Both the position numbers and the translations under genes were made by a program. 64,000 nucleotides of DNA from Tsukamurella sp040611135 (GTDB lineage Bacteria; Actinomycetota; Actinomycetes; Mycobacteriales; Mycobacteriaceae), in assembly GCF_040611135.1 (NCBI RefSeq), contig NZ_JBEXNL010000008.1, forward strand, positions 62,001 through 126,000. The letters are read 5' to 3'. Positions 16,045-24,690 of this stretch are shown piece by piece (position 1 is the first letter of the stretch; each line of letters starts with the position of its first letter). The notes under the pieces were generated by a model, which saw only the letters and a list, made by a program, of their open reading frames with translations, did no database searches and was not told the origin of the DNA.

Positions 16045-16968
16045 TCAGACCCCGATCGCCGCGTCCGACGTGTACCAGCGGGTGCAGTCGACCCCGCTGT
16101 CGTAGCGGCGCAGCCACTCTCCGGCCAGGACGGGCAGGTTCTCGTGAGCGGGATCGTGCAGCGGCATCTGGCTACGGATGATGCCCTTCATCGCGACGGC
16201 CTGCTCGGCCTTGGGGAGCACGTCGAAGGCGCGGGGCATGGCGCCCTTCGTCAGGTGCGGCGCCACCGCGACCAGCACCTTCTGCTTGAGCCGGTAGCGA
16301 CCGAACATCGAGAGTGCGTCGACCTTGCGGTCTTTGAGCGGCACGTGCTGGTTGAAGCCTGCGCACGCGATGCGGATCACCTTGAGCACGTGCGCGAAGA
16401 TCGACGGTGCCATCCGCATCCGGTAGACCTCGCTACCCACGATCGCGTTGTAGATGATGAGCGCCGAGCTGCGGTGCTCCACCTCCTCGACGAAGTGCCA
16501 CAGGAACATCGACGCCACCCGGTCATCGCCGGGACGGAACAGCGCCTCCTCGTTATCGAGCATGAGCTTGAAGACGGGCGTGAACGTGGCCTCCAGATCG
16601 GCGGTGTAGGCCAGCCGGTAGTCGGTGGAGGTGGCCTCGGTGAGGAGGTCGAACTCGCCGATCACCGCGTCGAGGGTGTTCTCCAGGCCCGGGTACTGCG
16701 CGATCAGCGCCTGGACGTGTCGACGGTGCGCAGTGGAGTGGTGCCCCTCCTGCTGCATGAAGGCGTTCGCCTCGGCCGCGACCTCCGGGTCGGCGAACTC
16801 CTTGCGCAACTGCAGGATCAGCTTGACGATCATCTTCTCGAAGCCGACGGCGAGGAAGCTGACCGCGTTCATCATCGACGAGAAGGCGGGATTGTCGGGG
16901 TTCCACAGGAAGGGCACGGGCGCCTCGTCGAAGTGGAAGTCCATCTTGCGGGGGTGCAGGTCCGTCAT
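16045..16968 (-). CDS. Predicted metal-dependent hydrolase, PF10118 family
   Basis: 307 residues from ATG 16968. Clustered acidic and histidine residues sit on predicted helices: EANAFMQQEGHHSTAHRRH and WHFVEEVEHRSSALIIYN, a ferritin-like di-metal arrangement typical of this family. The exact reaction of the family is not established. The longer start at 17040 would overlap the operator and the divergent TetR promoter and is rejected. The operon continues with the membrane protein. A TetR gene starts 66 bp away in the other direction with a palindrome in the gap. Confidence 0.8.
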   Translation of the reverse strand: MTDLHPRKMDFHFDEAPVPFLWNPDNPAFSSMMNAVSFLAVGFEKMIVKLILQLRKEFADPEVAAEANAFMQQEGHHSTAHRRHVQALIAQYPGLENTLDAVIGEFDLLTEATSTDYRLAYTADLEATFTPVFKLMLDNEEALFRPGDDRVASMFLWHFVEEVEHRSSALIIYNAIVGSEVYRMRMAPSIFAHVLKVIRIACAGFNQHVPLKDRKVDALSMFGRYRLKQKVLVAVAPHLTKGAMPRAFDVLPKAEQAVAMKGIIRSQMPLHDPAHENLPVLAGEWLRRYDSGVDCTRWYTSDAAIGV

Positions 16969-16974
16969 GACGTG

Positions 16975-17004
16975 AACATACACATAGAACACGTTCTGTA
17001 TGTT
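16975..17004. promoter_or_regulatory. Palindromic TetR operator
   Basis: Outer arms AACATACA (16975-16982) and TGTATGTT (16997-17004) and an inner palindrome AGAAC-AC-GTTCT (16986-16997). It lies between the starts of the PF10118-type gene (16968, minus) and TetR (17034, plus), the expected place for an autoregulatory TetR site. Confidence 0.75.
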
Positions 17005-17033
17005 GAGAACGCGCGAAGCTGTAGCCTGGGCCG

Positions 17034-17651
17034 ATGGCACGCAGGGGATGGGGTGGCTCGCCGCCGACGAGCGACGAGGAGGCGTCGTCGCGCATCGTGG
17101 CCGCCGCGGTGGACCTGATCGGGCTGCGCGGCACCACGTCGATCGCGGAGGTGGCGGACGCGCTCGGCGTGATCCGGCAGACCGTCTACCGGTACTTCCC
17201 GACCGTCGATGCGCTGCTGCAGGCCGCAGCCGTGCGGTCGGTGGGCGCGTTCCTCGACCGGCTCGCCGCGCACGTGGGCGGGATCGGCGACCCCGCCGAC
17301 GCCGTCGTCGAGGGCATCGTCTTCACGCTCGATCAGGTGCCCCGCGCCCCGCACCTGCGCTTGATGCTCGCGGGGGAGCACTCGCACACCGAGGCCATCG
17401 CGTCCGGCCAGGCGATGGCCTTCGGCATGACGATGATCCAGCGGTTCGACGTGGACTGGTCCGCCCACGGCTACGACGAGGCGCGGTTGCGCGAGCTCGT
17501 CGAGTTCCAACTGCGGATCATGCAGTCCTTCTTCATCTCCCCGGGCGACCCGCCCCGCTCGCAGGCGGACCTGCGCGCCTACCTTCGTCGATGGGTGGCA
17601 CCCGCAGTGGCCGACCTGCGCTGCAACCCCGCTGCAACGCTTGACTCGTAG
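17034..17651 (+). CDS. TetR family transcriptional regulator
   Basis: 205 residues. The HTH is clear: SRIVAAAVDLIGLRGTTSI, then the recognition helix VIRQTVYRYFPTVDALL (about residues 20-65). The remainder is a helical effector domain with a cluster of Met and Phe near the end (FGMTMIQRFDVDWSAHGYDE). It is divergent from the metal-dependent hydrolase/membrane protein operon, with a palindrome between, and is most likely its repressor. The ethanolamine genes begin about 100 bp downstream on the same strand, so an effect on them cannot be excluded. Confidence 0.85.
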   Translation: MARRGWGGSPPTSDEEASSRIVAAAVDLIGLRGTTSIAEVADALGVIRQTVYRYFPTVDALLQAAAVRSVGAFLDRLAAHVGGIGDPADAVVEGIVFTLDQVPRAPHLRLMLAGEHSHTEAIASGQAMAFGMTMIQRFDVDWSAHGYDEARLRELVEFQLRIMQSFFISPGDPPRSQADLRAYLRRWVAPAVADLRCNPAATLDS

Positions 17652-17748
17652 TGTTCCAGATCACACCGACAAGAACCGTCGGTGAAACACGCCGACACCA
17701 CCCGGCAACACGCCGGGAACAGGATCGACCGTGATCAGGAAGGCCCAC

Positions 17749-19194
17749 ATGAGTACTGAGCGCCCGGCGCCGAACCCGCTCCACCACGACGGGGTGGACG
17801 CGACCATCGAATCCGACGACTATCTCGCCAAACGCACCCTCCGCTCGGGCTCGGCGGGATGGGTGCTGCTGGCGGGCCTCGGCGTGAGTTACGTGATCTC
17901 CGGCGACTACGCGGGCTGGAACAACGGTCTCGCGCAGGGCGGCTGGGGCGGCCTGGCGATCGCCGCGGTGATCATCGCGGGCATGTACCTGGCGATGGTG
18001 CTGGGCATGGCGGAGATGTCCTCGGCGCTGCCCGCGGCCGGCGGTGGGTACACCTTCGCGCGCCGCGCGATGGGTCCGTGGGGCGGCTACGCCACCGGTA
18101 TCGCGATCCTCATCGAGTACTCCATCGCGCCCGCGGCTATCGCGACCTTCATCGGCGGCTACGTGCAGTCGCTGGGTCTGTTCGGGATCACCGACGGCTG
18201 GTGGGTGTACCTGTTCGTCTACGCGCTCTTCATCGGGATCCACCTGACGGGTGCCGGTGAGGCGCTCAAGGCGATGTTCGTCATCACCGCGATCGCCCTG
18301 GTAGGGCTCGTGATCTTCGCGGTCTTCGCCGTCGGCAAGTTCGATGCTCACAACCTCACGGACATCGCCGCCACCGGCGCGGTCGGCGCGTCCAGCTGGC
18401 TCCCGCACGGCTATCTCGGGATCTGGGCGGCCGTGCCCTTCGCGATCTGGTTCTTCCTGGCGATCGAGGGCGTGCCGTTGGCCGCGGAGGAGGCGCGCGA
18501 GCCCGAGAAGAACGTGCCTCGCGGCATCATCGTGGCGATGCTGATGCTCGTCGTCACCGGTGCGACGGTGTTCTTCCTCGCCCCGGGCGCCGTCGGCGCG
18601 CAGGCGATGTCCACCTCCGGCAACCCGCTGGTCGAGGCCCTCGGGGACGGCACCGCGGCCAAGGTCGTCAACTACATCGGTCTCGCCGGCCTGGTCGCGA
18701 GCTTCTTCTCCATCATGTACGCCTACTCGCGGCAGACCTTCGCGCTATCCCGCGCCGGCTACCTCCCGAAGAGCCTGTCCGTCACCAACTCCCGCAAGGC
18801 CCCGGTGTTCGCGCTGGTCGTCCCGGGCGTGATCGGCTTCGCCCTGTCGCTCACCGGCAAGGGCGCGATGCTCCTGAACATGGCCGTCTTCGGCGCGGCC
18901 CTGAGCTACGTGCTCATGATGATCAGCCACATCGTGCTGCGCCGCCGCGAGCCCGACATGCCCCGCCCGTACCGCACGCCCGGCGGTATCGTCACCACCT
19001 CGTTCGCCCTGGTCATCGCCTGCATCGCGGTCGTCGCAACCTTCCTCGTCGATCCGAAGGCGGCCGGCCTGACCCTCGCGGCGTTCGCGGCCTTCCTCGT
19101 GTACTTCGGGGTCTACAGTCGACATCACCTGGTGGCGAACTCGCCCGACGAGGAGTTCGCGGCCCTCGCCGACGCCGAACGGGAGCTCACATGA
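17749..19194 (+). CDS. eat: Ethanolamine permease, Eat/APC family
   Basis: 481 residues, twelve hydrophobic segments; amino acid/polyamine/organocation superfamily. The assignment rests on the pattern of the Eat subfamily (VLLAGLGVSYVISGDYAGWN, LAIEGVPLAAEEAREPEKNVPRG) and on the neighbours: it overlaps eutB by 4 bp (ATGA), so the three genes form one ethanolamine uptake and breakdown operon. ATG 17749 is preceded by CAGGAAGG, better than the GTG at 17731. No cobalamin riboswitch or other leader structure could be recognised in the 97 bp upstream. Confidence 0.88.
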   Translation: MSTERPAPNPLHHDGVDATIESDDYLAKRTLRSGSAGWVLLAGLGVSYVISGDYAGWNNGLAQGGWGGLAIAAVIIAGMYLAMVLGMAEMSSALPAAGGGYTFARRAMGPWGGYATGIAILIEYSIAPAAIATFIGGYVQSLGLFGITDGWWVYLFVYALFIGIHLTGAGEALKAMFVITAIALVGLVIFAVFAVGKFDAHNLTDIAATGAVGASSWLPHGYLGIWAAVPFAIWFFLAIEGVPLAAEEAREPEKNVPRGIIVAMLMLVVTGATVFFLAPGAVGAQAMSTSGNPLVEALGDGTAAKVVNYIGLAGLVASFFSIMYAYSRQTFALSRAGYLPKSLSVTNSRKAPVFALVVPGVIGFALSLTGKGAMLLNMAVFGAALSYVLMMISHIVLRRREPDMPRPYRTPGGIVTTSFALVIACIAVVATFLVDPKAAGLTLAAFAAFLVYFGVYSRHHLVANSPDEEFAALADAERELT

Positions 19195-20606
19195 TCCGCA
19201 GCCAATCCGTGCGCGGGGAGACCTTCACCTTCACGTCGATGGCGGACCTGCTGGCCAAGGCCACCCCGCTGCGCTCCGGTGACCAGCTGGCAGGTTGCGC
19301 CGCCGCCTCGGATGCCGAGCGCGCGGCCGCGAAGTGGGCCCTCGCCGACGTCCCGCTGACGGCGCTGCTCGAGGAACTCGTCGTGCCCTACGAGTCCGAC
19401 GAGGTCACCCGGCTCATCATCGACAGCCACGACCGCGCCGCGTTCGCGCCGATCGCGCACCTCACCGTCGGGGACCTCCGGGACCTCCTCCTGCGGATCG
19501 CGATCGCCGACGATGCCGGTGCCCGGCTCGCCGCCCTCGGTCCGGCGCTCACGCCGGAAATGGTTGCGGCGGTGAGCAAGCTCATGCGCAACCAGGACCT
19601 CATCGCGGTCGCGCGGGCGGTCCGGGTCACCGCCGGTTTCCGCACGACGGTCGGCCTGCCCGGCACGCTCGCCACCCGCCTGCAGCCCAACCACCCGACG
19701 GACGATCCGCGGGGCATCGCCGCCGCCACCCTCGACGGTCTGCTGCTGGGGTGCGGCGACGCGGTGATCGGGATCAATCCCGCGACCGACTCACCGCACG
19801 CCACGTCCGACCTGTTGCACCTGCTCGACGAGGTGCGCACGCGGTTCGACATCCCCACGCAGTCGTGCGTGCTCAGCCACGTCACCACGACGCTCGGCCT
19901 CATCGAACAGGGCGCGCCCGTCGACCTGGTCTTCCAGTCGATCGCGGGCACGGAGGGGGCGAATTCCGCGTTCGGCGTGACGATCTCGCTGCTCGACGAG
20001 GCCAATGCCGCGGCCCGGGAGCTGGGGCGCGGCACCGTCGGGAACAACGTCATGTACTTGGAGACCGGGCAGGGCTCGGCGCTCTCGTCCGGCACCCACC
20101 TCGGCACCGACGGCGCACCCGTCGACCAGCAGACCCTCGAGACGCGGGCGTACGCCGTTGCGCGGCACCTGGATCCGCTGCTGGTGAACACCGTGGTCGG
20201 GTTCATCGGGCCCGAGTACCTCTACGACGGCAAGCAGATCACCCGCGCCGGGCTCGAGGATCACTTCTGCGGCAAGCTCCTCGGCCTGCCGATGGGCGTC
20301 GACGTCTGCTACACCAACCACGCCGAGGCCGATCAGGACGACATGGACGACCTGCTCACGCTGCTCGCGATCGCGGGCGTGTCCTTCGTCATCACCGTTC
20401 CGGGTGCCGACGACGTCATGCTCGGCTATCAGTCGCTCGCCTTCCACGACGCGCTCTACGCGCGCCGGGCGCTCGGCCTGCGGCCCGCACCCGAGTTCGA
20501 CGCGTGGCTCGCCCGCCAGGGCATGACCGACGAGTCGGGCGGCCTCCGCGACGTGGCCGTCGAGGCCTCTCCACTCCGCGAACTCGCGGCGGGAGTCGGG
20601 CGGTGA
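19191..20606 (+). CDS. eutB: Ethanolamine ammonia-lyase large subunit
   Basis: 471 residues. The catalytic subunit of the adenosylcobalamin-dependent enzyme that splits ethanolamine into acetaldehyde and ammonia. Family segments are intact: LMRNQDLIAVA, TRLQPNHPTDD, GDAVIGINPATDS, FQSIAGTEGANSAFG, the GNNVMYLETGQGSALSSGTH loop and MGVDVCYTNHAEADQDDMDD. The length is slightly above the E. coli protein. It overlaps the permease upstream and eutC downstream by 4 bp each. No microcompartment shell genes or EutA reactivase are in the window, so this is the short, soluble form of the pathway seen in actinobacteria, presumably supplying nitrogen. Confidence 0.95.
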   Translation: MIRSQSVRGETFTFTSMADLLAKATPLRSGDQLAGCAAASDAERAAAKWALADVPLTALLEELVVPYESDEVTRLIIDSHDRAAFAPIAHLTVGDLRDLLLRIAIADDAGARLAALGPALTPEMVAAVSKLMRNQDLIAVARAVRVTAGFRTTVGLPGTLATRLQPNHPTDDPRGIAAATLDGLLLGCGDAVIGINPATDSPHATSDLLHLLDEVRTRFDIPTQSCVLSHVTTTLGLIEQGAPVDLVFQSIAGTEGANSAFGVTISLLDEANAAARELGRGTVGNNVMYLETGQGSALSSGTHLGTDGAPVDQQTLETRAYAVARHLDPLLVNTVVGFIGPEYLYDGKQITRAGLEDHFCGKLLGLPMGVDVCYTNHAEADQDDMDDLLTLLAIAGVSFVITVPGADDVMLGYQSLAFHDALYARRALGLRPAPEFDAWLARQGMTDESGGLRDVAVEASPLRELAAGVGR

Positions 20607-21394
20607 GCGCGCCGGAGCGGTCCGACGGTGCCTTCTGGGACGCCCTGCGCACCACCACCCAGTCGCGGATCGGGCTGGGCCGCACCGGCGATGCGCTGCC
20701 GACGCGCCGGGTCCTCGAGTTCTCCGCCGCCCACGCCGCGGCCCGCGACGCCGTCCACCAGCCGCTCGACGTCGGCGAGCTCGCGTATCGCGTCCGCGAG
20801 CTCGGGATCGGCGACCCGATCGCCGTGACCAGCCTCGCCGGCGACCGCGGCGAGTACCTGCGCCGCCCGGACCTCGGCCGGGTGCCCGCCGACCTGTCCG
20901 CCGTCCCGACGGTGCCCGACGCGGACGTCGCGATCGTCCTCGCCGACGGGCTCTCGCCCAAGGCGCTCACCGATCACGGCGCGGCGCTGGCCCGCGCGAT
21001 CCTCGAAGCCCTGCCGCCCGACGTGACCCTCGCGCCCCCGGTGATCGCGACGCAGGCTCGGGTGGCGCTGGGGGACCACGTGGCGCGAGCGCTGGGAGTG
21101 CGCACCCTGCTCGTGCTGATCGGGGAGCGGCCGGGCCTGTCGGTGGCCGACAGCCTGGGTATCTACCTGACCCACCGGGCCGATCCCGATGACTTCGCGG
21201 TGGGCGTCACCGACGCGCATCGCAACTGCATCTCCAACATCCACCCGCCCGAGGGGCTCGGCTACGCCGATGCGGCGCGGATCGCCGCCGGCCTGGTCGT
21301 CGGGGCTCGCCGTCTGGGTCGTTCCGGCGTGGATCTCAAGGACACCTCCCGCGCCGAGCTGGGTGGCGGCGCGGAGCGGCCGGCCCTGGGCTGA
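20603..21394 (+). CDS. eutC: Ethanolamine ammonia-lyase small subunit
   Basis: 263 residues from GTG 20603, which overlaps the eutB stop (GTGA). Cobalamin-binding partner of EutB. Typical segments are RIGLGRTGDALPTRRVLEFSAAHAAARDAVH, IVLADGLSPKA, IGERPGLSVADSLGIYLTH and the C-terminal CISNIHPPEGLGYADAA. Last gene of the operon; the following gene is a separate proline-rich membrane protein. Confidence 0.95.
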   Translation: MSAPERSDGAFWDALRTTTQSRIGLGRTGDALPTRRVLEFSAAHAAARDAVHQPLDVGELAYRVRELGIGDPIAVTSLAGDRGEYLRRPDLGRVPADLSAVPTVPDADVAIVLADGLSPKALTDHGAALARAILEALPPDVTLAPPVIATQARVALGDHVARALGVRTLLVLIGERPGLSVADSLGIYLTHRADPDDFAVGVTDAHRNCISNIHPPEGLGYADAARIAAGLVVGARRLGRSGVDLKDTSRAELGGGAERPALG

Positions 21395-21459
21395 GGCGCG
21401 GCGGCTGTCGTCCGTTCGGAGTATTGCGGCGGCGGGGGTTGCGGGGTGAGAATGCGCTG

Positions 21460-22230
21460 GTGCAGCCGCCCCAGCAGCCCCCGTTCCCCGGTCAGCCGCA
21501 GCAGCCCGGCCAACCGCAGCAACCGGGATGGCCGAACCAGCCGCAGCCCGGCTGGCAATCTCCGCAGTACGGCGGCCCCCAGTACGGCGGCCCCCAGTAC
21601 GGCGGTCCTCAGTACGGAGGGCCCCAGCTCGGGCCGCCGCAGCAGCCGCCGAGGCGGAACAGGCAGGCGCTGTACTGGTCGCTCGGCGCCGTCGCGGCCG
21701 TCCTCGTCGTCGCGGTGATCATCGTGCTGGCGGTGCAGCCGTGGAAGAAGTCGGGTGGCGGCGTGCAGACCTTCGAACTCGACCGCGCGATCACCGTCGA
21801 GGTCCGGGTGCCGAGCGGGTGGACGGCGAAGGAGGCGTACGACGACGGCGACAGCCTCGTGCTGATTCTGCCCGCGGGCGACGACCGTACCCTCCAAGAG
21901 ATCAACACGGACTTCACGAACCTCCGGAACGGCCGCTCCGGCAAGCCGATCCACGCGGTCGTCGTCAACGCAGGATCGTGCTCGGGCGCAACCGCGTCGT
22001 CCTGGGATGTCGGTGACCTGGACAAGGGCAGCGTGGGCGACGCCACGAGGCTGGGGCGCCGCGCGCTCTGGAACGTGTGGAGCAGCGACTGTGCGCGGAT
22101 GTACAGCACCGACATGGACAGCGGCAAGCCGGAATCGACCGCCAGCGACCTGCTCGTCTCGCTCGCCGGGTCGAACGCGGTCGTTCCGCGTCACGACGGC
22201 ACACGACCCTCGATCCGTCCGTCGAGCTAG
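21460..22230 (+). CDS. Membrane-anchored protein with proline/glutamine-rich tandem-repeat N-terminus
   Basis: 256 residues from GTG 21460, with GGGGTGAG about 10 bp upstream. The first about 65 residues are Pro, Gln and Gly rich, including four exact QYGGP repeats, presumably cytoplasmic and disordered. One transmembrane helix follows (LGAVAAVLVVAVIIVLAV), then an external domain of about 160 residues with two cysteines (AGSCSGA, SSDCARM) that may form a disulphide. This layout is common in mycobacterial cell-envelope proteins of unknown function. I do not recognise the external domain. Confidence 0.72.
   Translation: MQPPQQPPFPGQPQQPGQPQQPGWPNQPQPGWQSPQYGGPQYGGPQYGGPQYGGPQLGPPQQPPRRNRQALYWSLGAVAAVLVVAVIIVLAVQPWKKSGGGVQTFELDRAITVEVRVPSGWTAKEAYDDGDSLVLILPAGDDRTLQEINTDFTNLRNGRSGKPIHAVVVNAGSCSGATASSWDVGDLDKGSVGDATRLGRRALWNVWSSDCARMYSTDMDSGKPESTASDLLVSLAGSNAVVPRHDGTRPSIRPSS
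21565..21624 (+). repeat. Four tandem 15-bp coding repeats (QYGGP)
   Basis: Units at 21565, 21580, 21595 and 21610, each reading CAGTACGGCGGCCCC or a one- to three-base variant, encode QYGGP four times. The first two are identical at the DNA level, so copy number could vary by slippage. Confidence 0.9.
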
Positions 22231-22324
22231 CGAATCGCCCTCTCGGTCCCGTCGGGTTCCGAGATCGACTGCCGCTCGACGTGCGGCTGGCTACGCTGAC
22301 GGGATCGAAGGCTGAGGAGGCACC

Positions 22325-22591
22325 ATGGTCGTGAAGCGGATCCAGGACAACATCGACGCTGCGGCGAGGATCGCCACGAACTCCGTGCACAAGGCGGGCG
22401 ACATCGTGGAGGGCGCGGCGCAGGTGCTCAAGGGTGACGTGCGTGGCGGCGCGGGCAAGATCGCCGCGAGCGCGGCGGACATCGCCGCGACAGCGGCGTC
22501 GGAGGGCGTGAAGATCGCGAGCCAGAACCTCGACGGCGTCCGTGAGGCGGCGGACTCCGTCGCCGACGAGGTCGACAAGCGGCGCGATTAG
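22325..22591 (+). CDS. Small alanine-rich helical protein
   Basis: 88 residues, nearly all predicted amphipathic helix with repeated alanine-rich segments (GAAQVLKGDVRGGAGKIAAS, ADIAATAASEGVKIASQNL). It resembles small stress-related or LEA-like helical proteins and the short antitoxin-like proteins of mycobacteria, but no firm family can be named. The start ATG 22325 has GAGGAGG about 6 bp upstream. Its stop codon overlaps that of the convergent AraC gene. Confidence 0.65.
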   Translation: MVVKRIQDNIDAAARIATNSVHKAGDIVEGAAQVLKGDVRGGAGKIAASAADIAATAASEGVKIASQNLDGVREAADSVADEVDKRRD

Positions 22592-23352
22592 ATCTCGCCC
22601 CGGCGGTACCCGCCGGGCGTGAAGCCGAGTACCTTCCGGAAGTCCCGGACCAGGTGCGGCTGGTCGGCGTAGCCGAGGTCGGCGGCGATCCGGGAGACCG
22701 AGGTGTCCGGCTCGGTGCTCAGCAATTGGGCGGCGTGCTGGAGACGGCGGCGATGGATCAGCGCCAGGGGAGTCAGGCCCACGAACCTCCGGGTCAGGCG
22801 CTGCGCGGTCCGCACCGAGACGCCGATCGACGCGGCCGCGTCCTCCACCGTGAGAATCGCCCCGTCGTCTTCGATCCGGGCGACGAGGCGGTTGGCCAGG
22901 TCGGCCTCGTCGGTCACCGTCGGAACCCGTGCGGCGAGCCAGGATTCGACGGCGAGGCAGGCGGCCCCGAGGTCTCCTCGCCGCATCGCGGCGGACGTTT
23001 CGGCGTGCAGTTCGGGCTCGTCCAGTTCGACGTACAGGTCCAGGATCGACGGCGCGTCGTCGGTGACCGCGGCCGTCGCGGCGGGGCGGAGGAGTGCACC
23101 GACGACCCACCCGGTCCCCGTGAGGTCGCGATGACTCCGGCCCGTGCTCGCTCCGGCGAGCCCCACCAGCTCCGACTCGACGGCCAGATTCAGCGCCGGG
23201 AACGGCAGCACGTTCTGCCGCGACGTGCGGCCGGGCGCGACGTTCCACTGCGAGATCCAGAACCACCGCACCAGAGGCTCCGCCGCGGGGGAGGGCGCAC
23301 GTCGTTCGAAGGTCGGCAGTTGCGCCGGGTAGAGGATGCCGCGGGGGTTCAC
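22588..23352 (-). CDS. AraC family transcriptional regulator
   Basis: About 254 residues from GTG 23352; a longer ATG start at 23394 exists. The C-terminal AraC domain has both HTH units: LTVEDAAASIGVSVRTAQRLTRRFVGLTPLALIHRRRLQHAAQLL, then DTSVSRIAADLGYADQPHLVRDFRKVLGFTPGGYR. The N-terminal half is a sensor domain of the DUF6597 kind common in such regulators. It is divergent from the VOC-domain gene, 77 bp away, which it probably controls. Confidence 0.85.
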   Translation of the reverse strand: MNPRGILYPAQLPTFERRAPSPAAEPLVRWFWISQWNVAPGRTSRQNVLPFPALNLAVESELVGLAGASTGRSHRDLTGTGWVVGALLRPAATAAVTDDAPSILDLYVELDEPELHAETSAAMRRGDLGAACLAVESWLAARVPTVTDEADLANRLVARIEDDGAILTVEDAAASIGVSVRTAQRLTRRFVGLTPLALIHRRRLQHAAQLLSTEPDTSVSRIAADLGYADQPHLVRDFRKVLGFTPGGYRRGEI

Positions 23353-23429
23353 GGATCGATCGTAGGCGCCGTGGGATCTGTCGCGAATCTTCAATTCTCC
23401 GCCAGGCCGCGGCTCGTAGCGTTGGGGTC

Positions 23430-23927
23430 ATGACAGAGCACACCGCCGCCGCGAACGGCGCATACACCACGAACGGCGTCCCGCACTCCTTCTCCTCGCT
23501 GACGCCCTTCCTCTCGATTCCGAACGCCAAGGGGGCCATCGACTTCTACATCTCCGTGTTCGGTGCACGCTCCCTCGGCGTCACCGAGATGGGCGGTGTG
23601 GTCGCCCACGCCGAACTCGACTTCGGGAACGGCCGGCTCCAGTTGGGCGAGCCCAATCCGCAGTTCGGCCTCATCCCCATGCCGGAGGGAGACGCTGACT
23701 GCTACTCGCTGGGCCTGTACTGCGCCGACGTCGACGACGTGGTCGCGCGGGCGGAGGCCGCGGGCGCGACGGTCCGCGAACCGGTGATGAATTTCGTCTC
23801 CGGCGACCGGTTCGCAAGCATCCGCGATCCGTTCGGCGTGCGCTGGTCGATCATGACCCGGGTCGAGGACCTCAGCGATGAGGAGAGCGCGGCCCGCGTC
23901 GAGGAGTGGGCGGCCGCGCAGGGCTAA
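23430..23927 (+). CDS. VOC (glyoxalase/bleomycin-resistance) family protein, PhnB-like
   Basis: 165 residues with paired beta-alpha-beta-beta-beta units: LTPFLSIPNAKGAIDFYISVFGA, HAELDFGNGRLQLGEPN, LYCADVDDVVARAEAAGATV, IRDPFGVRWSIMTRVEDLS. This is the PhnB-like subgroup of the vicinal oxygen chelate fold, binding metal through His/Glu on the paired motifs. Specific substrate unknown. It faces away from an AraC regulator that is its likely controller. Confidence 0.82.
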   Translation: MTEHTAAANGAYTTNGVPHSFSSLTPFLSIPNAKGAIDFYISVFGARSLGVTEMGGVVAHAELDFGNGRLQLGEPNPQFGLIPMPEGDADCYSLGLYCADVDDVVARAEAAGATVREPVMNFVSGDRFASIRDPFGVRWSIMTRVEDLSDEESAARVEEWAAAQG

Positions 23928-23943
23928 GGGCTCATCAAGGCGT

Positions 23944-24435
23944 CTACGATGCAACCACTCCGGCGCGGCGCCAGACCACCGCGGCGTTCCATGTCTTCCC
24001 TGACGTCCGTTGGGGCGCAGACGTGAGCGTGAGGTCGTTATCGTTCAGTCGGGTGATGTGCCTGGTTCGGTCCGTGTCGATCCAGTTGGGGAACAGCGAT
24101 GCGCGAACACGGTGTCGCACAGTGTGGCCGTCGTTCTCGATCTGGTACTGCCCGGAGTAGGCGAGATATCCACGCGCTGCGGCGACGATCTCGTCCTGCG
24201 TGCCCGAGTGCACGCCGGGCGACGCGAACTGCGCCCTGCTTGCTGACATCAACTGCGCCGACATGTATCCGTCGGTTGTGTACATGATCAGGCCGGTCGC
24301 ATCCGGACCGAGGGGATAGTAGACCTCCTCATCCGACGCCGTCATCGAGTACCTGACGAGTTCCCATGTTCCAACGAGGCGGTCACGGACGGATGGTGTC
24401 GCGGCATCTCCGATCGGCAAGGGGTGAGGTCGCAA
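23944..24435 (-). CDS. Lipocalin-like domain protein
   Basis: 163 residues. The pattern LVGTWELVRYSMTASDEEVYYPLGPDATGLIMYTTDGYMSAQLM is that of the bacterial lipocalin-like family (PF13924), followed by YSGQYQIENDGHTVRHRVRASLFPNWIDTDRTRHI. It has no signal peptide. The members are often found near hydroxylating or small-molecule enzymes, but function is unknown. Tail-to-tail with the VOC gene, 16 bp apart. Confidence 0.75.
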   Translation of the reverse strand: MRPHPLPIGDAATPSVRDRLVGTWELVRYSMTASDEEVYYPLGPDATGLIMYTTDGYMSAQLMSASRAQFASPGVHSGTQDEIVAAARGYLAYSGQYQIENDGHTVRHRVRASLFPNWIDTDRTRHITRLNDNDLTLTSAPQRTSGKTWNAAVVWRRAGVVAS

Positions 24436-24690
24436 CCCTCATGTTGTTCGTAGATTGATCTATACAGACCCGGTCAAGCGGACAGCTCTTCGTTCGTCAA
24501 GTGTGGAGTAGATCTGCTGTATCACAGCACTACTACGCACTCATGTGTCGCTGGAGTATTCACCGCTGAGTGATTCGGTCGCCTATTCGGCGAATGGAGC
24601 GATCGCTCCAGCGATCGACAGTGTCGTATGCCGATCCTTGTCGACGAATCTTCCGCCCTTCGCCTGGACCAAGACCGCCGAGCAGGACCG

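Noticed and set aside
17652..17748. Cobalamin riboswitch ahead of the ethanolamine operon
   Set aside because: The gap is only 97 bp and shows no B12-box or long structured leader; too short for a cobalamin riboswitch.
19295..21394. Open frame of 699 codons joining eutB and eutC regions
   Set aside because: Only the last 263 codons are real (eutC from GTG 20603); the remainder is the wrong frame of eutB.
21565..21624. Short repeats as a possible CRISPR-like array
   Set aside because: The 15-bp units are contiguous, without spacers, and code for QYGGP in a real gene. No CRISPR array was seen in the window.
24436..24690. Possible small gene upstream of the lipocalin-like gene
   Set aside because: Frames here are short and run into other genes in other frames; AT-rich promoter-like sequence is the better reading.
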